Translations under genes and position numbers: made by a program
Shown here: positions 47,976 to 58,239 of the stretch, in pieces
Layout: every line of letters begins with the position of its first letter
Numbering within the stretch: the first letter of the stretch is position 1
Assembly (NCBI GenBank): GCA_024663395.1
Contig: JANFAH010000042.1
Location: 496,001 to 560,000, forward strand
Source: Pisolithus tinctorius
Taxonomy: Eukaryota > Basidiomycota > Agaricomycetes > Boletales > Pisolithaceae
Direction of reading: 5' to 3'
Length of the DNA: 64,000 nt
Notes under the pieces: model-generated
What the model saw: the letters and a program-made list of their open reading frames with translations, nothing else
What the model was told of the DNA's origin: nothing
Database searches by the model: none

Positions 47976-48989
47976 CTAAAGTTTTCTTTTTGCCCTGCCT
48001 TGGTCGGTAATTATCGTTTTCCTGGTCACCCACGATGGGTCTCCATTGTCCAATAACTTTAGATGATATCCGGGCAACACTGGATGACAAGCGTTGATCT
48101 GAGCGTCAGCCCATTTATCACCTAACCAGATCCAGACCTGAAACGTGCCCTTGCTTCGATCTTGGTGAACATATAAGTCCGCTGTATTTGGCGGGTATTC
48201 GTATGCATGGGGAACCTCAGGTGGCGAGTCCAAGGGCTGGCTGCCAGCTGACTTGTAGAAAACAACCCACTCTTTCTTGCCCCTAATAGCCTTCCGCGTG
48301 CACCTCAAAGGTGAGACTTTACCAACCAAAGGAACCAAAGGAGGGGCTTCCGGCTGTGACTCTACAACCACAACGGGGGGCGAGTTTGTCACCGGTCCAG
48401 GCGTGTGGAGAGAGCTGAATGAGAAAACAGGAGCAGGCTGATCGTGGGTTGGGACGGCTGAGATTTGTGACTTCGTACCACTCAAACCTTCTGTTGCGGT
48501 GGGAAGCTTGTCCGGAGGACGAGTAACTACGATTGGTATTGCATCCTTCCCAGAAGCCTGACAAGGGCCTTGGGAGTGGACGGTCTCCACACGATCCTGA
48601 ACACCAGTGGTGGATTCGGAGTCATCACTACCGGTGAGACTGCCGAGAGAGGTGAGAGAGGACAGAGTCGAGCAAGGGGCCACCAGTCCAGATCTCGCTA
48701 GAGGGTTGACAACGCCACCGAGATGGTTGCTAGTCGAGTCGATAATTTGGGCCACAGGTGAGGTCACTGAAGGAGATGCCTGGGCGGTGGCTACAAATTT
48801 TGTGTTTACAAAGGTGCGACCCTCGGTTGGACCCGCCAGCGGGTTGGGGGTCATGTAAGGAATGGGCAGTTTGCAAGTAGACGAGGAAAGGCCTGTAGTA
48901 TTACCCTCAAACGGACATCGTATGCCTGGCATAACCTCTGAACTGTACTTCGTTCGAGATGGATGAGCAGCTGTGGCTTGATTGTGCAA
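47976..48989 (-). CDS. 337-aa unknown protein with conserved-looking C-terminal domain
   Basis: Single open frame. Residues 1 to about 210 are Ser/Thr/Pro-rich and disordered in character. From about 215 the sequence becomes compact and aromatic: KKEWVVFYKS, PHAYEYPPNTADLYVHQD, GTFQVWIWLGDKWADAQ, HPVLPGYHLKLLDNGDPSWV. It ends with a basic RAKRKL. The C-terminal 120 residues look like a small folded domain, with regular spacing of W/Y and charged residues, but I cannot name it. No introns are needed. No neighbouring gene on the same strand suggests a pathway. Start chosen as the first ATG; an upstream exon is possible. Confidence 0.55.
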   Translation of the reverse strand: MHNQATAAHPSRTKYSSEVMPGIRCPFEGNTTGLSSSTCKLPIPYMTPNPLAGPTEGRTFVNTKFVATAQASPSVTSPVAQIIDSTSNHLGGVVNPLARSGLVAPCSTLSSLTSLGSLTGSDDSESTTGVQDRVETVHSQGPCQASGKDAIPIVVTRPPDKLPTATEGLSGTKSQISAVPTHDQPAPVFSFSSLHTPGPVTNSPPVVVVESQPEAPPLVPLVGKVSPLRCTRKAIRGKKEWVVFYKSAGSQPLDSPPEVPHAYEYPPNTADLYVHQDRSKGTFQVWIWLGDKWADAQINACHPVLPGYHLKLLDNGDPSWVTRKTIITDQGRAKRKL

Positions 48990-49549
48990 TCCACCACGCC
49001 TACCATTTTATATGGTAAATGACGATGTAAACTTGAGTGGCTTAGTAGACATACCCATTATGAGATGGTGAAACAGAGTAATTCGTGAGCAAATGCTTTG
49101 ACGATCCAAGACGGCTTCGAGTAATAGATGGACGATAGCTAAAGGAAGGTGTGAACAACAAAGCACAAGCATCGGCCTAGTGATACGAACTTTGCGATGC
49201 TCGAGTAGGAAAGATGCGGCTTGGAACGCTGGCGGCGGATGGGAAATACCTGCCTCAAGATAGGGACTTCCTACCTGAAGTTAGCTTCAGAACAAACTAG
49301 GACACAAGTCTCACATCTCGCTCAAGGGAAACACCAGAACGACGGGGGGTCTTGGCAAAGAACGTGCGAGGAGAAGGTGGCTCTAACATCGCTTTTACCA
49401 GAAAGCGTTGAGAGGGTGTAAGAAACGACTGATGGTAGCGGAGAGTGGCAATGGGATGAGAGAGAGCCTGAAAGGCGTTGGAAAAAGTAAGTTTGAGTTC
49501 CCACGCCTTGTGGGTTATTGGAACAAAACCCCACCCCCGTCGTCCTCGT

Positions 49550-50480
49550 CATTTCAGTGGTTCTGAACACATCCTGTAACAGAAACATCTTCATGAGGTA
49601 ATCGGAGCTCCGAGTGTGACGTTGAAAGACACATGGCATCGTCTAAGTCAGTCGTCATGGCCTGGTTGAAAAGGGAAGAGGCGATATCAGCCCTGCTCGT
49701 TGGATGGATGGACCACCGACGTAGCCTGATCAAGAAAACATGCCCTGCGCAACTGAGGCATGCGTGCCTGTTACTGAAACTTCGTCCAAAGGCCATGAGC
49801 AAGGTGGAGAGATATGCCACGATCGGGATGTCCTGTTGGACAGAGCTCTAGCACTGTGCGTCCAAGCGGGATGGCTTCTTCTTCCAAGCCATCGACTACC
49901 CGAAGCTTGGCATGTCTATTGAACAGACAGAGAGCAAGTTCACGGAGGGATGAAGACCAATCAGGACCAATCGTTGAGAACCGATCAGAATGTCCAGGGG
50001 GATGTCGTTCTGAAGCTTGACGGAGCAAGTCACTCACCTCCCCCCCCAAGTCGCGGATCGCAGCCTTTTTCGCAAACCTCCTCCTGAGGTCGCAAGCAAG
50101 GTTGTGAAGAGGTATGCCATGGTCAGGATGGCCTGGCAGACAGAGCTCTAGTCCTGCGCATCTGAGTATAATACCCCTTGATTTTCATATCTATTCGAGA
50201 GACAGAGAACAAGTTCACGGAGCGACGAAGACCAATGTTGATGCCCAGGGGGACGTAGTTCCAACGCTGCACGGAACAGCTCAATCGTTCCCTCCAACTC
50301 GCATATGGTAGCCTGTTTCACGAAACTCTTCGAGCGGTCGCAAGCGAAATTGTGGAGAGATGAGGGAAACGTTGCCTGTTGAAGCCACCAGGATAATATA
50401 CACAGCGGAAATGGTTCTGCGATCAAACCAGGTTCGGTGGTCAGTTGCAATAAGATAGGAATAGTTGAACCATACATTAT
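49550..50480 (-). pseudogene. degenerate tetratricopeptide-repeat (TPR) gene
   Basis: Several frames on the minus strand hold successive copies of the fungal TPR pattern found in large TPR/CHAT-type proteins. Examples are ELFRAALELRPPGH..SSLRELVLCLSNRY (about 50,330-50,190), LLRQASERHPPGHSD..SSLRELALCLFNRHAKL (about 50,030-49,890) and GRTVLELCPTGHPDRGISLHLAHGL (about 49,860-49,780). Stop codons and frame changes separate the units. No CHAT protease domain or other head is present. This is a relic of a larger gene or a captured fragment. Confidence 0.7.
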
Positions 50481-50758
50481 CCTTGGAAACGACAAAATAA
50501 CGGGGTGAGCGATCTTGAGTGATCAGAACATGCATTCATCGTTGGCATCAGATGTTGCGTAGTCATGCCTGCCAGATATGATAGCACGAGAAGGAAAACT
50601 AAGCAACGAACAACAATCTACTAATGCTAAGGCTCGACACGAGTACATTGAGAGGTGACGTGTACCAGGGGCCAAGCATGCACACGCCTGCAAGTAGTAA
50701 CAGCTATCCACAAGTACACCACAGAACGCGTTCCTTCTAATAGGATAATGATCCAAGC

Positions 50759-52886
50759 CTAAGAACTGCGTACCTCGCTACTTGCAAGCTTCCTCCCTTT
50801 CACGCCCTTGAATTTCTCCGCTACCCTAGAAATGTGTGATATGTTCCGCATGGAGTACAAGCGAGGGGATGAACTGTAACTTACCTCAAAACAGCCTCCG
50901 TGTGTGATAAATCCACCTCTGGAAGTATGTTGAGCCTGACTTTATCATCGTCATCCAGATTGAGGAGCCAGGTACTATCATAGAAGTTGCTCGGTAAGCC
51001 TGGGACTGCCGCACCTGCTGATTCCACCCGGCGTGAAGGGACCCGCGTATGTGGGAAAGCACCACGTTTGGCTCGGCCATTCGCATTGAACCGGGTGGAA
51101 AGATGAATAAGATCAAACACTCGTAACCAATCGGTAGCCATCTGAGAGCGCCAGTTCAGTCGCGTAATGGCATATCGCTTCAAACCAGGCAGGTGGTCGG
51201 ACTCGTCGCCACTCATTGCATCATGGGGCAGGGTTTTCCAAAGGGGCTTAAAGTGCGCAAGGTCCAGATGTGCCGAGCAAGCATTTGCCCGACGATGTCG
51301 CAGCTATGAAAGGCAGCCAGAATTCAGCAGAGTCCTACGCCATGTCAGAAGAAATCTTACCGAGCGGCGTCTCTGATCTCTTGCATTCTCCTTTTCTTCG
51401 TCACGCTTAATTTGCAGCTGCTCGTCATCAGGGTCACTATCGGCTTGCAAATCCGTGTACTGCGCACGTAGGGTGCGCAGGTGAGTCCGGAAGACTTTCT
51501 TAATAGCGCTTTTGTTTGGAGAACCATACCATCCACATTCAAAGAAGTGAGATGCAAAGACTTCTGTAGCACGTTTGTTCCAGTCCGAAGAAAGCGGTCC
51601 TTGGAAGTCCAAACGGAAGTCCTCAGCAGTGGGCCCTCCACGCCCTGTAGCAGCATATAGTGCAGTTTCTTGTGATGACACGACGCTCGCCATTGGAAAA
51701 GGACGCCACTTGTTCCCTCGACCTAGTAGGTGGACTGCATGCTGCCGCACGTTCTCCTGTAAGACATTAATCCTAGTATCAAGATACATCACCCAGGGTG
51801 CTAGACCTACCTGTAAAACGAGCGTCACACCATCTCGGTATTTTCGTTCATAGTTGGGCACCTGCTCTTCCTCAGGGTTAAGCGTGGGGTTGGCAGGTGT
51901 GACCGTAGATAGCCCTTTCGGGGCTGGAGACGATTTTTCCATGGCTCCCTGCGTCACTATAGCATCACGCAAGTCTAGCACTGCGGACGTGAGTACGATT
52001 AGATCTGCCTTTGTCACGGACTGGTTCTGAAAATTCATGAACATATGCAGCATAGCTTCGTACAGCAGTACAGACCTGGTCGCCTCCCAAGAGCTGCTCG
52101 AGAGCCACGTCCTGCATACAGCTACTTCAGTACATGTTATGAGGAAGGAATGTTGGGGCGAGATCATACCATACACCTATTACTTGCCTTATCTGAAGGC
52201 TGCTGTCCTGCAAATCCCTGGCTTACACCTGGGTTCTCCGATGTATGCCCGCTAAAACCGACGGGCTCATCTTCGCCATCGCAGTCTGCCACATAGCCTC
52301 TCCAATCTTCATCGTAATCTTCGGTATCAACATCGTTATGTCCGCATTCCATGGCATGGTCATCGTGGGAACCGGGCACTTGGGACTCGTCAGCAGCTGC
52401 TGAACCATACCCTTCATCGTTATGTTCAACATCTCCATATTCCATTACACACTCGTCATGGAAATCGGCTACTTGGAATTCGTCAGTAGAAAACAGTGGC
52501 AACGGGTCAATAGACACAGTACCAGGTTGAGGAGATGGGGAAGGTCCTCCACCGCTCTCCTTTCGATTGTGGATGTCACTCCCATAAGGCCCTGATTTTA
52601 TAGGGCAAGTATCCTGCCATCCCGGGGATCGCTGGCTCACATCGGGATTTCTGCTAGAATCGGCAAGCCCAGCATCGTCGTCGTGGAAACCAGGCACTCG
52701 GGATTGGTCTGTAGCTACCATACCATAACCTTCATCGCCATCTTCGACGTTGACATTATCCATGCAATCATAATGAAAATCGGGCACTTGTAAGTTGTCA
52801 GCAACAAGCAGCAGCAAAAAGCCAATAGACAGTACCAGGATGTGAAACCAAATTATCCGGTGGGAACTCAGGTCTATCGGCGACAA
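50759..52886 (-). CDS. five-intron gene of unknown function (about 630 aa)
   Basis: Exons on the minus strand: 52886-52177, 52111-51811, 51756-51361, 51303-50885 and 50825-50759. The introns are 65, 54, 57 and 59 nt, all GT..AG, and the phases add up exactly (395 codons from 52,111 to the stop with the two bases carried over). Two half-copies of an acidic motif (QVPDFHYDC / QVADFHDEC, each followed by GDEGYG or NDEGYG) make the N-terminal exon an internal duplication. The C-terminal half is a charged helical domain with VFASHFFECGWYGSPNKS and DWLRVFDLIHLSTRFNANGRAKRGAF. The 54-nt intron lacks stops, so retention would also keep frame. The true start may lie upstream. Function unknown. Confidence 0.55.
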
Positions 52887-54049
52887 GACCTGGTAGCGAG
52901 TCTATGGTCACAGTCGCAACAGGTGATGACAGGTGATCGCAAGCCAGCAATGACGGAGTCATCGAAGGATGCGCTATTGTCGTAGGTGCAAGGGCATCAT
53001 CTTGCCAATGATCGTTGTCCAGCTCCACACCAGCAATGCCAGCGTCTGACTGAGCCGATTCGTTCGCGCGAGCAGAAACCGAAAAATCATGCATCGACGG
53101 TGTTGGGCAGTTTTCATGCATGGTAGCAGGTGTGGGCATGCCGGACGCTTGGCTGCCATCGAAAACAGGGTAGTACTGATTTCGTGGAGTTCTAGACGTC
53201 AAACCGGGTATACCATCCTCACCGAATCGTGGGTGACATACAGACTGTGGGGAAGTTCTCTCCGCTGGAGGTAGTTGGTCTGTAGAAGTCGGGAGCGATG
53301 AACTGGGAAGCGACGGGCAGGGAAGCAGATGATGGCCAGGCGTTGATGAGATGGATGAGAATTGACCATTCATGTCTGGTGGTGCCTCAGAAATCAACGG
53401 AGGCACGACATTACGGTTGGAGGTAGATTCGTTCCGTTGCGCATTAGACCCGACGTCATGCAGGCAGCCTTCCAGAGGGTCCATCATTTGGGTCGGGATC
53501 GAGTTCATTATGAGGACGAGGTGCCCTGCCGTCATCGGAAATGGGGTAATGCTGGTTTCGTAGAATACTAGACACTGGACCGGGTCCGCCGTCCTCGCCC
53601 GGCGAGTTGGGAGGCCCTGGGTGATGTACAGACCGTGCAATCTGCATATGCAGAATTCTCTCCTCCGGAGGTTGCAATTGATCCTGGTCCGTAAAAGTCA
53701 GGAGCAACGAACTGGGCGGCGACGGGCAGGGGAGTGGGAGAGGCCCAGGCGTCGATGAGATGGATGAGAATCGATCATTCAAGTCTTGTGGTGCCTCAGG
53801 GGACAACATAGGTATGACAGTATCGTTGGAGGTAGATTCATTCCGTTGAGCATTAGACCCGGCGTCTTGCTGCAGGCTTCCAGAGGGCCTGTCGTTCAGA
53901 TCGGGAATGTGTTCACCGTGAGGACTTGTGTTGGCTCCGTGAGTTCGTCCTTGGCCAGCTAAACGTAGTGTTGCCATTGCACCCATGAATATCTCTCGGG
54001 GCATCGGAAATCTGAAAGTGAAGGTACGGATGGCTTGGCTCCCCTCCAT
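52798..54049 (-). repeat. tandemly duplicated, frame-shifted coding segment
   Basis: Two long minus-strand frames (53640-52798 and 54049-53456) contain the same series of phrases in the same order: GSNAQRNESTSN, then SEAPPDMN/SEAPQDLN, then FSSISSTPG, then PCPSLPSS/PCPSPPSS, then SVCHPRFGEDG/SVHHPGPPNSPGEDG, then ILRNQHYP/TPRNQYYP. The units are about 400 bp apart and differ by indels that change frame. This is probably a rapidly evolving 5' portion of the gene at 50.8-52.9 kb. Ser/Pro-rich, no domain. Confidence 0.65.
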
Positions 54050-54082
54050 GTCAACTTCCCGAAGTTGGGCCGAAGAATCCTA

Positions 54083-54575
54083 TTATACGAATAAAAAAAT
54101 ACATAAATGTATTGGCAAGGTGGCCTGTCGTCTGGAACGACGTACCGTGCTCTCGGTGCAATTGGAATTATCCGTTCCAGTATCCTGTGCAGTACGAATG
54201 GAATCCTGTTCTAATCTTAACCTAGGCCCCTTCACAGTATGGGGTTTCGCTATGGGTCCATGAGAGCTCGTGCCGGAAACAGTATGGCTGGTCTTCATCT
54301 TCTTCATGGGGTGGGAACTGGTCGTACGTTTTGCCATACCATTAAGTCCAATTGGTGGGGTAGGAGACCTGGGCCTCTTGGACATAGAATGCGGCGGCGG
54401 GGTAGGAAATCTGGGCCGCTCGACAGTAGAGCCTAGACGAGAACTAGTTTCCTATAACAGAACGAATCAGCAAAGATAAGACGGCCACACCTGAAGCGGC
54501 CAAACACTACATACCTTGATATGTCCATGGTGCAGTCCGACAGGTGCACCAACGCCGCCTAAGGGCATCATGTCG
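54083..54575 (-). CDS. possible two-exon basic Ser/Pro-rich protein or exon pair
   Basis: An exon at about 54,575-54,514 (MMPLGGVGAPV.., ending before GTATGTAG) and an exon starting after GTTATAG near 54,446. The second exon repeats a nuclear-localisation-like phrase twice: ERPRFPTPPP, then SKRPRSPTPP, then AKRTTSSHPMKKMKTS. The phase fits. It may be an independent small nuclear protein or the 5' end of the gene to its left. No function assigned. Confidence 0.35.
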
Positions 54576-54989
54576 TGAAGAGGTGAATGGCTTGGTATCT
54601 GCCCCATCCACAGAGATTGGATCGTCTCCTAGAGTTACGCCGGGCACCTCTGAAGTAGGTGGCTCAGTATCCGCCTCGTCCATGGGACTTGGATTATCCG
54701 CTGGAGTTGTGCCAGGCACTTCCGAAGTAGGTGGCTCAGTATTCGCCTCGTCCACGGGACTTGGATCATCTGCTGAGGTTGCGTCGGGCACCTCAGAAGT
54801 AAGTGGCTCGGTATCTGCCCCGTCCATAGAACTTGGATCGCCTGCTAGAATTGCATCGGGAACCTCTGACAGCTCAAGACGTCGCAAAGTTCTCTCCTTT
54901 CGGACTTGTTGAGCAAGCTTGTACGGCTCAAATGTGCGCCTACGCCACGGAGTATAGTGTAAAATGTTATTCACGAGAGTGGACTGCAT
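54507..54989 (-). CDS. acidic protein segment with four 24-residue repeats
   Basis: 160 codons are open on the minus strand. An N-terminal helical, basic part (PYKLAQQVRKERTLRRLEL) is followed by four tandem copies of a 24-residue unit with the consensus SEVPxxxxADDPSxxDxADTEPxT. The end overlaps, in another frame, the start of the next model. A fifth unit is not present. Start chosen at the first ATG. No known domain. It may be an exon of a larger gene. Confidence 0.4.
   Translation of the reverse strand: MQSTLVNNILHYTPWRRRTFEPYKLAQQVRKERTLRRLELSEVPDAILAGDPSSMDGADTEPLTSEVPDATSADDPSPVDEANTEPPTSEVPGTTPADNPSPMDEADTEPPTSEVPGVTLGDDPISVDGADTKPFTSSRHDALRRRWCTCRTAPWTYQGM
54582..54869 (-). repeat. 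coding minisatellite, 4 x 72 bp
   Basis: Exactly 288 bp: four units of 72 bp in frame, each coding for 24 residues that begin SEVP and end (L/P/F)T. Third-position and conservative changes dominate, suggesting the repeat is kept in frame. Confidence 0.85.
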
Positions 54990-55250
54990 GTAGAGCTGAT
55001 GGGAAGTTGAAAGATGGATGCAAAATCATCGCCAATAACCCCCTACAAGATACTTCGTCAGTGGCGGAGCACAGAACAAAGAGACTATGTTGGCTTTGTG
55101 ACTAACATGACAGTGACAGCGGGTCCTCCCGAAATAATTATCAGCAGACCCGGGTCCAGAAATGAGTCAATCGGAGCGCCCAGCCCGATATGAGTGGAGG
55201 ATCGTCATCCTGCGCCAAAACCTCAGATGGTAGCAGCCATCGATCGTCCT

Positions 55251-58238
55251 TTAATTCGTGATTGTAACAATCGTTGTGCACTGATTAACGTTTTCAAGCG
55301 TCGTGCTGTTGGCATAGATAAGGTCAGAAATAATCTCGATCGTTGACGGGTCCGGGTCGAGCGGGAACGAGAAAAGCATCGAAGTGATCTCTTCCACTGC
55401 AAGTGGGTTCAGAGACGAGTTAGCTAGAATCATGCCGACAACATCACTCACAATTGACGGAGCTATTTAAGCCCTTCAATGAATCACTCAGCCATTTCAA
55501 GAATTCATGCGACGGAGTAACAGGAGAATCCTCCACACGTGGTGTTGCAGCGGGTTTAGTAGGTGCCAGCGTAGCCGCCGACTGTTCCCTGGTCGCGTAG
55601 CGGCACCGTGTTGTCGAGGTACTGTAGCCGGAGGTCCTACAGCAACTGTTGAGCCAGGCGTAGTCGCCGCGGGTCGCGGGGGAGCAGCCACAGGCGTGGC
55701 TGGTTTACCTGTTTGCCCCAATAGTTGACCATGCACCGCTGCCAGTATTCTGTGCACTAGGCGCAGTCTAGTGTAGTACTGTATCAGCAACAGAGAAACT
55801 GACAAGACGAATTAACACCAACCTTGAAGGTAGTCTCAGCGTAAGGCCGGCGGGCAGCGGCGGACGCCACGCTCTCTCTCACTATTACCTTCTTCATCCT
55901 CTCCTCTTCCTCTTGGATCTCCTTCATCGACTTCTTTACGGTAGCGGTTGGTGCAGCGGTCGTCCAAACAGGCGCACTGGGGGTAACAGGCGTCGGGGGC
56001 TCCTTCGGTGCTGCGGTATTTCTTCCTCCCGCTTGGGATGTCAGCAATCCCCAGGATGCAGTAAACGGCTGGGCGTCTTCGGAATCGGAAGCAACGAGAG
56101 AAGTTGCGATGTTACTGCAGGCGCGTTCTTGCTCCTTCTCAGAAGCCTTACGTGCCTCTGTCATCTTCGCCTCTGCCTCCTGAATCTCGCGAAAACTCAT
56201 TGTCGCAGTAGGTTTCACCTTCCTCTCCTCGTCCGCAGTGGACCACACAGATTTCGGTGCAGGCGGGGAGATTGTAGGAACAGGAGATGGACCCTTGACA
56301 ACGCTTGCTGGTGTACCCTTTGGCACAGTAACTGATGCATGAGCGTCATGTGCTGTTGACTTACGGCTAGGTTTGCTTGTCACTTGGGGATCGCTACTGG
56401 GGGGGACCGGTTGAGACGCTGGTATTGGAGCTGCGGACGCTACTGGAAGCTCATCCGCCGGTGTCTGCGGGACAGGAGGAGTAGGGACTCCTCCATCAAT
56501 AGGAGAACCAGCAACGAAAACATCCTCTGCGCCTTGCCCATCAGGGATCTCTTTCCATCTGTCATCGGTACCCCCCAAAGACGCCGTCAGCCAAGGAGAT
56601 GGGTCCTTCAGTTGAGGTACGGCCTGAGGAGGCTGAATCGGTCGAGCCCAGTTAAATCCTTGCTGAGCTTGAGCCGACATCACAGCCGGTGATGAGGTAG
56701 CAGAGGTGTCAACTGTTCTCGTACGGCAGACAGGAGATGGGTCAGGCCAGGGTGATGTACCACTATTAGCTTGTACGGCAGAGGTCGGGAGGTGAGATAC
56801 GTGAGGGGATACTGAGGGCTGCGTCAACGCCTCTCCAAAGGGTGACACAGCCTGATGTTGCGCAGAGGGTGGGAATGAGGCAGACGGCTGGGAGTACTGG
56901 GACCGAGTCGGAGAATTGTACTGCGATTCGCTGAGACCATTAATCATGCCATTACTAAACGTTATTCCATTGGCCTCAATAACCTGTTTTGCGAATGGAG
57001 GGTGTTGGTGACCGCCGAGGCCGCCCATGTTGTTGTACGGTGCATCGTTGGACGGCTCCTGGTTGAATCCATGGACTTGGGTCACGGGAATATTGGGACC
57101 TATCATATTCGAGGTTATGCTGCTATAGCCATCGGTGAAAGGATGTCGTTCATTCGTGCTGAAGCCCTGGTTCATTGGGCTGAGACCTGCCGACCACGGT
57201 GTTCCTTCGTTGTAACGGCCAAATGTATCAAGCGAAGTAGCCCTGCCAGGTGTCCTGTTACTGAACGGTACCCTGTCACCGGAGTATGCACTACCTCCGC
57301 CTCTACTGCCAAATACTGTTGGGTCCGGCGAGCCATCACCAAATGTGGCAGCTCCCAAGGATGAGGACGGAGAGTCTGAAGGAGAGGCATTACTGAGGTA
57401 TGATGGATCCAAGGGCGTGCTTCGTACTGCCCGTTGTGGTACAGGTTGATGACCATCAAAGGTGCTATGTTCATGGGCGGGAGAGTAGCCGTGAGGTGAC
57501 TCCGTGCGGAGAGTCAATCCCGGTGAACCAGGAACTGAGAGTGGCTGCGAAAGAAAGACTTTTCCTCCGTTAGAGCGTCGCTCAAGAGCTGCAACAGGAA
57601 TCCATTCGATGTCCAAATATGTGCGTTTCATGAGTAACTCGGGGGTAAAGTAACCTTCATCAAACTACTTCTGCATAACATCAGCGCGGAATGGACCTAC
57701 AAGATGAGGGTAAGAGCATCGAACACTTTCCAAGGGTCAGACAGACCTTGCACTTGACCCTGAGGATCCAGTTACCGGAGCGCTAGTAGCCGTTGTGATT
57801 TGCAGGCTCATATCCAAATTGTTTGGTTCTCCCAAGTTCATATCAGCAACACCCTGGACAACAGAAGTGCCAATAGATGTGGATGGCTGACTATCATCTG
57901 CAGACACCGCCCGAGACCGATCTGGACTGGCTGACGGGAGTTGTTGGTTTGTTCCCGGTGAGGTCACCTTCATCAACGTCCAAGGGAACATAAACCTCCT
58001 CTTCTTTGGTGTTTGAATGCCTCGACTCCACATCTTTGCCCTCCGGCCGTGCTGGAGTACCGGCTGTTCCAACGAGACTCGCAGAAGGACGTCTCCTCGA
58101 CCAAGAATCCCCGTTATTGAGAACGCCGTCGAAACCAGAACCAAATGTACCCATTCTATTGCGCAGGGAAGAAAGTGCCTCATGAGGGGAGGCCAATGAA
58201 CTACCCTGCGTGTTGGACAGTGACAACTTTCGAGGCAT
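55251..58238 (-). pseudogene. GYF-domain protein gene (SMY2/GIGYF-like) with nonsense codons in the GYF domain
   Basis: GYF domains bind Pro-rich peptides (PPG-phi type); SMY2-like proteins act in translation/mRNA control. Start near 58238 (MPRKLSLSN). The domain is recognisable as LDPQGQVQ, an intron of about 48 nt, then GPFRADVMQK, FDEGYFTPELLMKRTYLDIEWIPVAALE (about 57,775-57,575). TAA replaces the expected aromatic residue before LDPQG, and TAG replaces the expected Trp between MQK and FDEGYF. Downstream, 615 codons are open (57631-55784) with the family's late motifs: SFREIQEAEAKM, WGLLTSQAGG and KKSMKEIQEEEERMKK. The 3' part shows frame changes near 55,680 and 55,590. It then reads HEFLKWLSDSLKGLN, an intron, and the usual C-terminal FPLDPDPSTIEIISDLIYANSTTL. 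Broken gene or error-laden assembly. Confidence 0.75.
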
Positions 58239-58239
58239 C

